A stretch of 64,000 nucleotides of DNA. It comes from Lepidostoma basale. Lineage: Eukaryota; Arthropoda; Insecta; Trichoptera; Lepidostomatidae. The notes under the pieces are model-generated. The model searched no databases and was not told the DNA's origin. It saw only the letters and a program-made list of their open reading frames with translations. Shown piece by piece: positions 48,242 to 60,479 of the stretch. Numbering within the stretch: the first letter of the stretch is position 1; each line of letters starts with the position of its first letter. The DNA lies in the NCBI GenBank assembly GCA_022606425.2, contig JAHDVF020000867.1, forward strand, positions 434,001 to 498,000, given 5' to 3'. Both the position numbers and the translations under genes were made by a program.

Positions 48242-49169
48242 GTGGAGTTTTTCCTCCTCTCTTATTCTGGAGATATTTTAATTTCCATTAATACCATGTA
48301 CCACCCTTGCTCCACAGAATGAACTTTATTTTATTTATTGGTAGGTGCATATACCTTGATATAATGGTGTTTCATTAGTATACCCAACAAGTGTCGGAGA
48401 AGAGAAGGAATGAAACATATGTAGTAACTTTTGCACACCTCTCTACTAGATTTCCTCATTTTCTAAAAATGTTTTTGGTATTCGGTCACATAATAATACA
48501 AGAGATAATAATATATGCCTTAAATTTAATGCGCTCGAATAATTTACTCACATCTTTGTATTTAGAAAAACTTTACTCTCATCTGTAGTACTCGTATATA
48601 GTTGCAGTATTGGAGGGTTTTGCTTTTAACCGGAAATTTTAGATTTCCCAAGCTAAATTCCTGGCTTATTTCCTCTGATCATTATGAATGCCTTTGTTAT
48701 TTGTGTCTTATGTTTAAACTCAATCTTTCCCGCTGTGCTACGTTGGCACCTCTTCTTCCAAATAGAACTTCCATAGATTAAAAGTGCAGGGCCAAGGCTG
48801 CTCAAACAAAGTGGGGGTGTGAGGAGTGTTGCAGTCATTTCCCAAGTTGGTATATCACAGTTGTTACATACATGTTTTGCAAAATTGGCATTGATTACAA
48901 CATTTAGATATTAGGTACAAGTGCCCTTTATAAATAAATTTGTAGATAATTAATATAGATAATTATGTAGGTAAATTAAAAATTGAAGTTTTATCAATTC
49001 AATCCCTGGTCGCCTTTTGAAGCTTAAAACTGCGAACTCTCATCACTCAGGCTTGTACTAATGTTGTTTATCCAAGACAATAATTTGTCAAGCTGTGTGG
49101 CTGCTAAATGAGATACGGGAATGATCAGAAGATTAATTGTGTAGATTTTCAGGGTTGGTAGCAATATGT
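48242..49169. other. 3' flank of the glycosyltransferase, no gene seen
   Basis: AT-rich, with no coding exon recognised. A 61-codon minus frame at 48653-48838 contains LLIYGSSIW, faintly like a retroposon RT block, but the match is too short to call. Confidence 0.35.
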
Positions 49170-51055
49170 GTTTTGGCTTGGGAAAATCCGAGTAGCTCGT
49201 CTTTCTGGACCGACGTTTCAGAGATTTTTGCAGTCTTCATCTTCAGGTCCAGTAGCTACTGCTGAGGAAATTAAGAAAAGCGAAACCGCCACTTCATATA
49301 AGAAACTTGCTGCTCTTGGCAAACTGTGCAATGATGAGAAATTAGTAATTCTCCCAGCAGATGAATATGTTGACAAGATGCGCACTCTACTTGACACTTC
49401 AACGTACAAGAGGCTCAAACGTAACCCAACTCAAAAGATCGATAGGAAGACACGCGAACTGATCGTTTAGATAGTTTGCACTGTTCCCAGTGCAAACTAT
49501 TTGTGCAGGCAGCAAGAATACAATCGGTTCGCCCACTTATAATCTTGTCCATCATTTATCCTCTCTGTTCCAGTCCCACATCGGGAATCCTCACACTTCA
49601 TCGAGCTGCTAAAAGAAATTAATGTTGATAGCAATGAAATTCTAGTCAGTTTCGATGTGGAGTATCTGTTTACGAATGTACCGTTGAAGGACTCGCTATC
49701 AATGATTGCGGAGATCTATGATGACAATATATGCGAGCTTTTCGAACATGTCCTAAAAAGCGGTTACTTCTTTATTGGGGAAATTTATGAACAGGCGTAA
49801 CAATTTGGCATTGGTTCTCTGCTGTCTCCTGTAATAGCAAATTTCTTTGCATGGACATGGCGTCCCTAACTCCAAAAGTGTGGCTCAGATATGTAGATGG
49901 CCAACGGCAAGAGTGAGTTGGATGTATTTCTGAGGAGGGAGAAGGATGGGAAGCTGGGGCCAGTGTCTATAGGAAACCAACAAATACACACAGATACCTA
50001 CACGCTAACTCCAATCATCCCGCAGCACAGAAGAGGGGCTTAATTAATAAGTTGGTGACAAGAGCTATCCGCATTAGCGAGGAGTCCTCCGTGAAGGATG
50101 AATTTGCAAACCCTGACGGAGGCTATGCAATGCAATGGATATGCCAGTCGTGATATCCAACTTATTACAAAAACAGCATAGGCTCCACGCGGAGACAAAG
50201 AAGAAGTATCTCTGAAGTCCTTGGCTTTTTTCATTGTATAAAAGGAGTCACTGATAAAATAGCAAAGGTCCTGCGAAAACACCAAATAAAAACCGTGTAT
50301 AGCGCAACTTCAAAGGTCGAATGTCTAATCAGGTCGGTTAAAGACAAAGACCAACTGAACACAGACGGGGTCTATAAATTTGATTGCCTAGGCTGCGAAA
50401 AAGTTTGTACGGGACAAACGGCCTGTACGATTGCAAAGCGAGTTAGTAAACATGAAAGTGCTTGCAAATTGGGCTATCCTGGCAAATCTGTTCTTGCCGA
50501 GCACCTCGTGGACAATGGTCACCATTTTAATTTTGAGCCCTCGATACTAGATAGACCGAGGGGCCATCGGGCACGTCTTATCATCGATATTCACCAACAC
50601 TCGGATAACATTAGTAGAGATGACTGCCTTCGTCTTAAACCAGCGTGGTATCCTGTGCTACAAGGGATAAAACCTACCTGCGCGCCACCCATGAGCTAAG
50701 CATCACGGTCTGAGAGCGACATACCGCCGTTCGTGTGCTAACTAACTCGGATAACACGGCATCTATCTCACTCCCGCCCTGCTGGCGTCGCGCCGCAGAT
50801 ATACACATAATTATCGCAGACCGAGAGTGACGCATCGCTGTGTGTTAACTAGCTCAGAGAGCATAGCGCGCAATTAACTCGGAGACGTCCCATTCTCACA
50901 TTGGCACGGCACAGCATAGAAGGAGTTAAACATACATTACCCACCAAACATTTATAACCACCCTGAAGATGGAGACTGCAATGATCTCCAAAATGTTGGT
51001 CCAGAAAGACGAGCTACACTGATTTTCCCAAGATAGATCCCAAAATACACATTAG
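49170..51055 (+). mobile_element. Penelope-like element, decayed
   Basis: In order, 49168-49470 encodes the N-terminal region (SYKKLAALGKLCNDEKLVIL, ADEYVDKMRTLLDTSTYK). Then comes an RT core piece, ILVSFDVEYLFTNVPLKDSL (about 49640-49700), and KVWLRYVDG near 49890, where the catalytic YVDD is spoiled. KGVTDKIAKVLRKHQIKTV leads into a GIY-YIG endonuclease (50295-50699), with GVYKFDCLGC..GQTACTIAKR and an H/E-rich continuation. Its YIG motif has become CTG. The ends 49160-49260 and 50965-51055 are inverted copies of each other (TCGTCTTTCTGGACC), the arrangement seen in these elements. Stops and frameshifts make it inactive. Confidence 0.88.
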
Positions 51056-51261
51056 AAGATTAGATCAGAGTTATTATGTTGATTCAGATAAACTATTAGT
51101 ATAATAGTTAGATGTGTTTGTTTGCAATATAGGTGAAACATGCTAAAATTAATTTTAGAATTTATGTAAAATTAAACCGTCCATACGAAGGAGTGAATCA
51201 TTTGATTTAATGTTATGTCCGTGATATGTGCACTGGAATCTTTGTATAGTATGTGATCCTC

Positions 51262-51293
51262 CCATGAACCTCGGTTAGTTAGTTAGTTAGTCA
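51262..51293 (+). repeat. GTTA repeat, possible retroposon tail
   Basis: GGTTAGTTAGTTAGTTAG resembles the tail of the element family at 11160-11315. No matching ORF sequence is seen next to it. Confidence 0.4.
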
Positions 51294-51509
51294 AATATGT
51301 ATTATTTGCCTATTATATATTTTATGGAATGGATTAAACGTCGAAGAATTTTTGAAGGGCAGATATAATGATTTAAAAATTTATTCCATAGTGTACTTCT
51401 AATATGTATCAACTCATTGTAGTTGTTTCATGGAAAATTCGACAGTTATTTGCGTTATATAAATATTTTATTAAATTATTATAGAATATAGAGAAAGATT
51501 CAACATGAA

Positions 51510-51868
51510 AATCTCCATAGGAAAGACAAAGAGTATTTAAGGAGAGCAAAATACGAATCTACAAGACATGTGTACGTCCTATAATGACATGGAATAGAAA
51601 TGAGAGATGACACCATCAGAACAAAAAGTCTCGTAAGAACCACAAAAATGAAAGGGAAGACTGAGAAGACGCTACCGGAGAGATCATGTGGAAAGAGCAT
51701 GTTGTGAAAAGTGATAAATATAGCCACAAATAATGTACCAACAGGAAATGACCTCCAGGAAGACCACCCAAAAGATGGAGAGACAGTTGAACATCTACAT
51801 CCCAGGAACAGGCTACGAGAAATAACAGGACGCAGTCCTAAATAAAGCGTAAGAAGAAGAAGAAGAAG
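51510..51868 (+). mobile_element. RTE-type retroposon 3' remnant with GAA tail
   Basis: The plus strand is a decayed relative of 54136-54550 of the nearly complete element. Recognisable blocks are IYKTCVRPIMTW, DTIRTKSLVRTTKMK and PPGRPPKRW-like sequence, with stops between. It ends in (AAG)n at 51848-51869. Confidence 0.75.
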
Positions 51869-52127
51869 TTATAGACTATTCTGTCAATACAGTTGCCACC
51901 TTTCTATCATTGGAGTGATTCCAAGTATTTGAGCTTTGCTTGTGAAAATACGAATGAAGTGATTTTTGACACCCCCTTTTGAAATAAATGTTCGTAAGAG
52001 GGTGGCAGATCTGGCAAATAGTGTGTAGTTTGGTTAAACAAATATATTAATTTTGTCACCATCATCATGGTCAACTGAGCATCCAGAACGTTCATACCTT
52101 TTTTGTAATAAATAATGCATTGAAATA

Positions 52128-52257
52128 TGCATTTAGTTGTATTCCACTTAATTTTTAGTTTTGACGGGTTGCCATCTTCTGGTGAAGTGTTTTACCAGAA
52201 GATGGCAGCGAGCTAAGAAAGAGAAAATAAAAATCAATTGGAGTAAAACTAAACACA
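52128..52257. mobile_element. palindromic MITE, second family
   Basis: Arms TGCATTTAGTTGTATTCCAC and GGAGTAAAACTAAACACATA are inverted, with TGCCATCTTCTGGT and ACCAGAAGATGGCA around the centre. Part of the same sequence occurs at 23355-23470. Confidence 0.75.
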
Positions 52258-53625
52258 TATTATAACAGATTTTTAAAAATTTCAATGTAATCAAATGTGC
52301 TTCTCTCAAATGTATTAAATAATTTTTCTGTAATTGCCTTTATGTACTTGGTATTGGGCAATAAAAGTTCAAAAATTTTCAAAATGCTTTATTATTACAC
52401 TTTTCACTGGCAATGTTTTGGGTGATTTTCATTCTTCTTTGATGTAAGGTCTACTGGCGTGAAGGCGTCTAAGGAGCAAATGTGTCTAATGCAACTGTAC
52501 TGTAGAACAATTGTAATAATGGTGTCATATATTCTTTTTAATCATAAACTACATAAACAATTCCTAAAATGAATACTTGCGTGTTCAATAGATGGCTGTA
52601 CCAAATTTTAGTTTTTTACGTTGATTAGGGATGCTACATATGTGACACAGGTATAATTTCAAATGTAAAACATTGGAGACTTGTACACGTACAAGACTTG
52701 GTGTACTTGTACAGTTGGTGATTATGTAGTCAAATACTTTGTAAGATAATCAAATGATTTAACTGAAATCTGTTGATGGAAGTTTATTTTAAATAAAACA
52801 ATGTTTTTATAACTACTTCCACATTTGTCTTTATTTCGATAGCGACCGGTTTCGCCAGGCTCGCTGGTATCGACTTGTTTATTAATTTTACTAGTTATTC
52901 TCATCTGTACTGAGCAGATATTAAACCCATAAACTAGAAACCATATTTTATTAATATATAATTGAAAATAAATGATGTCGTAACAGCTTATTACATATTA
53001 TTAAATTGTTTATTCTTTTATTAAATGTTGAATCAAGATTTTTTTTTTTAATAAACGCTTTTGCCCCGTATACGAGGCAATTGGAAATTAGCCAAGTATT
53101 TATTTAGTCTAACCGATCCTATTGCATTAAGTCCTTAATGACTTTATTGTGAGGAAATAATTAAATTACTGTAATATCAAATATATTATAAATGGTGTCA
53201 AACATAAAGAGGCTACTGGGTAAAACTGTAAAATAATTGAATGTAGTTCAAACATCACCCTAAAGATGCCACCCGTGGTACATATAAGAGGTATGTCACA
53301 ATAAGCAGTTTATTATTTGTTTTGTGTTTAAACCACATAACCAGTCTTCAATTGTTAAAGAAAATGAATTGTATTACAAATGACAATATGGCTTATAATA
53401 AATTTGGCTGGTCAAAATTACTTTCTCAACTCAATAAGAATTTTGATGTAACCATTTTTATCAATGATTTGCAGATTATCTATTCTCTTACCTCTTCTTT
53501 TATGTGGCGAGACTCTTGGCCTTAGTCACCAATGGCTTAATGTTCAAGCAAACTGAATGATGCTTCATTATAGTGAGAAGTAAATATTGATTTACTCTAA
53601 AAATAAGTTTTATTTATTGTTTTTT
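52258..53625. other. AT-rich intergenic DNA
   Basis: No gene is recognised. A short frame at 53322-53525 lacks any domain or splice structure. Confidence 0.4.
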
Positions 53626-53652
53626 GAACAATGATGTAAAACTCCATATTAA

Positions 53653-53816
53653 ATAATTAATACGAATGAAAAAACTTATGTTTTTCTAGAAGTTTTATTA
53701 TATTATGACATGTTTCGCCCTTCTAAGACATTTGATAATGCCTTAGAAGGGCGAAACATGTCATAATATAATAAAACTTCTAGAAAAACATAAGTTTTTT
53801 CATTCGTATTAATTAT
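53653..53816. mobile_element. perfect hairpin MITE: 75-bp arms, 14-base loop
   Basis: 53653-53727 is the exact reverse complement of 53742-53816 (75 of 75 by eye). Outer arm: ATAATTAATACGAATGAAAA. Inner arm ends GTTTCGCCCTTCTAAG. The loop is 53728-53741. Diverged copies or halves lie at 15095, 25020, 27060, 28575, 38575 and 40010, so it belongs to a dispersed family. The lack of mismatches suggests a young copy or arm homogenisation. Confidence 0.93.
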
Positions 53817-54125
53817 CTAAAAATAAGTCTTTATTTCTCCCATACTCCTTTGCCTTGCCCTTGACAAGGGAATAAGAGATCCATTACCTGTCCAAAAAGA
53901 TACCCCTTCATACAGGTTCAAGGCAGGGATGAAGATTAAAGTAACCCTTGCTACTCTCGGGACATGCAGTCTGTGTAATTAATTATACTATTCCAGCTCA
54001 TAATATAATATAAATAGGCAAAAACCCGGATGTAATCAAATAGAGAAAGATAATATTTGGAAGTATTTTGAGTTAATTGTTAAATTTTAAACATGCTTGA
54101 TATAGATAGATTCACATTAAAAGTT
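53817..54125. other. intergenic
   Basis: No feature recognised apart from AT-rich sequence leading to the target duplication of the next element. Confidence 0.4.
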
Positions 54126-54135
54126 AAAAGTTATT

Positions 54136-56998
54136 CTTCTTCTTCTTCTTTTGATAGATCTGACGATCTGTGACACAGAAATCATATCTCGTCGGATGAT
54201 GAGATCCAGCTGTCCCTCCATCTCTTAGGCGGTCTTCCAGGTGGGCGGTGTCCGGAAGGGATTTCATAGGCGGCTGTATACGCGAGTCTGTCACCATCCA
54301 TTCGGGCTACATGGTCCCTCCAGTATCTTCTTCTGGATCTACTCCACTGAACGATATCCTCTATTTCGCAGGTTTTCCTTATGTCTGCGTTGCGGACACG
54401 ATCTCGGAGGGTTTTTCCAGTAATTGATCTTAGGACCTTCATCTCCGATGTTCTAAGTAGTCCCTTGGTTCGCACAGTGTCAGCCCGCGTCTCTACAGCG
54501 TACGTCATGATGGGTCGCACGCATGTTTTGTATATTCTGATCTTGCTGTCGATACGCATGTGCTTGTTTTTCCAGACCAGATTCTTCAGGCATCCTGACA
54601 CGGCAGAGGCTTTACTGACTTGTTCACGTACTTCGGTATAAAGGTCACTTTGGCTGCAGATCTCCACTCCCAAATACCTGAAACTCATCACCTGCTCCAA
54701 GGTATATCATCAACAGTCAGTTTACATCTTGCAGGTTGCCTAGATATAGTGAGACTTTTTGTTTTGTTGACTGATATAGCCATATTTAGCCTTTGGGATA
54801 CTGTGTGGAATTTGTACAACATTCTTTGCAGGTCATCTTCAGACTCTGCTATTAATGCGGCATCGTCCGCATAGCAAATGACATTCACAGTTTTACTGCC
54901 CATTTTATAACCTAGTCCCAGGCCAGCTACCTCTTCTATAATTTCGTCCATAATAAGATTGAACAGAAAGGGGCTCAAACTATCTCCCTGTCTTATACCA
55001 TTGCTTGTAGGAATTTCCCTAGACAGTTCATTGTCAACCTTAATTTTCGTTTTGCAATTGGTATATAGATCTTGGACAGTCTTTATCAATGTATTGGATA
55101 TTCCTCCTTCCTGTAATTTTCTTACAATATCTCTTAACAACACCCTGTCAAATGCCTTAGTCAGATCGACAAAACATATATAGGCTACTTTATTATATTC
55201 AATTGCTTTCTCTTTCAGTTGCCTCAGAATGAAGATTGCATCTGTTGTGGAGCGATTTCGTCGAAAACCCTGCTGTTCTTCCCTATTCGTTATCTTTTGC
55301 TCAAGTTTCGTTTTCAGAATACTTGTAAATAGCTTAAGCATTGTGCATAATAAGGAGATACCTCTGTAGTTCTCTAGGTTTTTCTTTTGCCCTTTCTTAA
55401 ATACAGGTGTTGTTATACTTATTCTCCATTCCTGTGGTATAGTTCCAGCGGCCAATATCCTGTTAAATATGTTTTGGATCTCTTTTATACATTCTACGCC
55501 AGAGTACTTAATTAATTCATTGGGGATGTTATCGATTCCGGGAGCCTTCCTATTTTTCAGCTTCTTAATATGTGTCAGTGTCTCTATTTCACTGAATGTT
55601 TCTTCTACAGTAGCTTCAATTGTCGGGTATCCGTGCCCCGGGTCCATAGAATAGAGTTGTTTGAAGTACCTTTCCCATTCATCAATTGGAATTTTTGTTG
55701 TCTGAGTGTATTCATTGATAGGCTTTCTTTGGTTTTTAAGTAGTTTCCACACTTTTCTTTGGGCACCATGAAGGTCATATTCCATATCTTTTGAGAATTT
55801 GGCCCAATATTCTGTTTTTATTTTCTTGATTTCCGCGTTGACTCTGTTTCTAGTATTCTTATATTTGCGGTATTCTTCTGGTGTGGGGTTGCTCTTATAT
55901 GTTAAGTAGCTTTGTCTTTTTTCTTTGGCCAGGGTTTTAATTTCTTCAGTAAACCATGGTTTGGGTTTGGTCATTGAATTAATGTTAATATTTCTTTTCC
56001 CCAGTGCTTCCGAGGCGGCGTCGTTAATGTTGGTTTTAATTTTCTCCCATGCCTGTTCCAAAGTATTATGTTCTCCTATGCGATTATCTTTAATTTTCTG
56101 TAATATTCGATTTCTGTAAAGATATTTTGTACTCTCGTCTTCCAATGATTCAATATTATATTTTTCAATGTATCTAGGGGGCTTTCTTATTTTCTGAGGT
56201 CGCTTCATAATCATTTTGCATAACACCAATTGGTGGTCCGACCCAATGTTTGCCGAACTCAAGGATCGGACATCCAATATTTGTGTAGGGTGTATTGCTC
56301 TATTGGTGATAATAAAGTCAATCATTGATTTATCGCCCCTTGAGTTCAGGAAAGTGTATTTATGTTGCATCTTATGATTATAATAGGTGTTGGCAATTCT
56401 TAGTTCATTGCATGCACAAAAGTCGATCAAGCTCTCTCCGTTTGCATTTATATCGGACTCATTAAACCTTTGCTTGACTCCATCTAAGATGCTGTCACCA
56501 ACTCTGGCATTAAGATCACCCAGAATAATAGTCTTCTCTGACTGGGGTGTATTGTCAATAGCATTTTGTAAATTATTATAGAAATCTTCCGTGTCGTCCT
56601 TTGGTTTTGTGATATCTGGTGCGTATACGCTAATCAGATGTACCTTCTTAGAGTTGAGATCAATCGTCACTTTTAGAATCCTGTCATTAATATATTCGAT
56701 ATTTTCAATGTGGTCCTCGTATCTCTCGTGTAATAGGAGGCCAACTCCTGAGTGGGCTCTTTCGGTTTTCTTTTTCCCACTGTATACAAATATGTAATTG
56801 GAGAACTTTGATGTTCCGTTCCCTCTCTTTTTAGTTTCTGACAAGGCACATATATCGATATTGTGGTTATTTAGTTCCATTATGATCTCCTGATCTCTTT
56901 TATTCCAAGACACTATGTTCCAGCATGCTATCCTTGTGGTATTTAATTTCCGAAATCGTTTGTTCCTTTTCAATGCCGAGGTCTTTTTCCAGGTTATC
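54136..56998 (-). mobile_element. RTE-type non-LTR retrotransposon, nearly complete
   Basis: Both sides carry the direct repeat AAAAGTTATT (54126-54135 and 56999-57008). On the minus strand a long frame (to about 54690) encodes an apurinic-like endonuclease: IACWNIVSW, ALSETKKRG, GVGLLLHE, LGDLNARVG, SDHQLVL. The reverse transcriptase follows: APGIDNIPNELIKY, FVDLTKAFDRV, GIRQGDSLSPFLFNLIMDEI and ICYADDAALIAES, with the catalytic Asp pair. A single-base loss near 54690 shifts the frame, and the thumb and tail continue in 54700-54182 (FRYLGVEICS, RPPGRPPKRWRDSW). The 3' end is a GAA repeat. The 5' end starts just before the endonuclease, with no clear ATG there, so it is slightly truncated. 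Confidence 0.92.
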
Positions 56999-57294
56999 AA
57001 AAGTTATTACTGATTATAATTGTTTTAAGAGTAGAAAATCTTGTAAAAAGAGAGCTCTTTGTGAAGCATTAACCTCAAATTAGCTATTAGATGTTGAAGA
57101 ACAGAAAAGAAAGGGGTGTCATACTGTAATGCACATGTTGTGTTATGAAGATACGAGTATAATAGGTGGGACTCATATCTTCCGTTTGTACTTAAGAGAG
57201 CTTAAATTCCAGCGATAAATAAGTCACAAGGATAAAGTTTTGAACATACTAGGATCCGTTTGCCTAATCTAGTGTTTAGTCATGGTCAATTATA

Positions 57295-58057
57295 CAGGGA
57301 ACGGCAAAATAATCTGACAGTTTTAAGGTAGAAACAATACAAAAATTAAAAGTGATGCAAAATGTTTTATTGCTTGTTACAGAAGGATGTTTATGTAAAT
57401 TAATGAAAATAACACCAGAACAACCGATTTCGCTCGTTTAACATCGGAGGATAACGTCCTTTAAATGATGTCCTTCTTTGACCAATCATTCACATGCATT
57501 CTCTAGCATTGCAGGAGGCAGGTTGGTGATTTTGGCTTATGGCTTCTTTCACTTCATCCAGTGTGCGGGGTTTGGTTGTGAAAACTTTTGCTTTAAGGAA
57601 CCCCCACAAGAAAAAATCACAACTGCTAAGGTCTGGGGAACAAGCTGGCCATGCATTGTCCCAAAAACGCGAGATGACTTGGCCAAGAAACTTGCTTCTC
57701 AAAAAGTCCATCACCTCATTGGTTCTATGGGCAGTTGCCCCATCCTCCTGAGGAGTGAAATTCATGGATCAGGAAATTTTGCAACAACAACAGATAACAT
57801 TGCAAATTGACCGTAACGGTTCGACCACCCTCTTTAAAGAAGTATGGCCCAATGACACAACTTTTTGTTACACCACACCACACAGTAGCCTTAGGACTAT
57901 GCAGAGGACGTTCATGCAGTCCTTCAGGATTTGGACAACAAATGTACGGTGCTCGCTACTAAAAATGTCCACGCGTCTGAAACGCGCCTATCTCCACCAC
58001 CCCCCACCGCTCAACAGTACGGCAGCAAAAACCGTCAGATCATTTTGCCGCTCCCTG
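57295..58057 (-). mobile_element. mariner-like transposon remnant
   Basis: Inverted ends CAGGGAACGGCAAAATAATC and GATCATTTTGCCGCTCCCTG, each flanked by TA (57293 and 58058). The minus strand reads, across frameshifts, CGVTKSCVIGPYFFKEGG, then DGATAHRTNEVMDFLRSKF with a catalytic Asp. WPACSPDLSSCDFFLWGFLKAKV follows, with the next catalytic Asp. The N-terminal half is gone. At 763 bases it is an internally deleted, inactive copy, different in its ends from the 32-37 kb element. Confidence 0.88.
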
Positions 58058-58224
58058 TATGTGGCTTTTTCACGGTATCGGAAACGCGAAAACATTAAAG
58101 TCCGTACATCTGAAACAAGTTTTCGGGGAAAACTTTATCAACAATTTAAAATGACAGTCTTTAAACATTAATGAACCCAAAACACTTTAAGCTGATCTTG
58201 CTCCATTCGATATTACCAAAATAT

Positions 58225-58275
58225 AGAAGTTGGTTTACATCTGTGAATATTTCACGGGTTGCAACTAATAATTAT
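58225..58275 (-). repeat. dispersed repeat copy 3 (end only)
   Basis: GTGAATATTTCACGGGTTGCAACTA is the inverted end motif shared with 2885-2990 and 12490-12605. Confidence 0.45.
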
Positions 58276-58656
58276 ATATAGGTCATTAGTCAGGGGGAAT
58301 ATCTTAACAACATGTAAGGCGTGTCAATAATAAATTTAAAATACGCATTATATGTACATGTTTATTTAATGGAGTAAAACAAGAACCAAAACATGATGAC
58401 ATACTCCCCACACATATTTACAAACGCCTTTGAAGGCCTTAACAGTATATAGGATAAAATATAAACAAAATGTTCAGCAATTTACAGTACTATTATAATA
58501 TATTACGGTGACGAGGTAAGCCTCCGCGCAGATTCAATATTCAATATTGCAAAGGGTTTTGCCAACCACCAGGTTTATCATTCAATATTCAATCTGCTGG
58601 CACAACATCCACTATCATCATCACAGAGTACTTCAGTTTATGTGAAGAGGAGGCAA

Positions 58657-60154
<1,498 letters not shown>

Positions 60155-60430
60155 ATACTTATTCTTCTTTTTCAGCTTATTCCCGCCCACTCTTGAAGAA
60201 AGACCTCCTCCATTTGCTTCCTCGTCACTCTGTCTTGTACAGACTGCATCCAGGTTATTCCGACATGTCTGTTCAGGTCATCCTTCTACCGTAGTTGCGC
60301 TCGCCCTGCACTTATTTTTGCCGTCCACGATCTCCAAGTCAGCAGTTTTCTTGTTAATTTTTCGTCCGAGCTTCTAGCTACGTGACCTGCCCATTGCCAC
60401 TTTAAAGTCGTTACCCGGTGGATGATGTCA
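60155..60430 (-). mobile_element. RTE-type retroposon, RT C-terminal remnant
   Basis: The minus strand reads RVTTLKWQWAGHVARSSDEK, then AKISAGRAQLR, then GITWMQSVQDRVTRKQMEE and LQEWAGI, across frameshifts. Same family as 39745-39905 and 786-1060. Confidence 0.8.
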
Positions 60431-60479
60431 GTGACCTTTGCTTTTCTCCGCTTATTCCTAATTTATTTTCCTCCTTAGA

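Noticed and set aside
54241..56797. Several plus-strand ORFs of 60-86 codons
   Set aside because: Antisense shadows of the RTE-type element's ORF.
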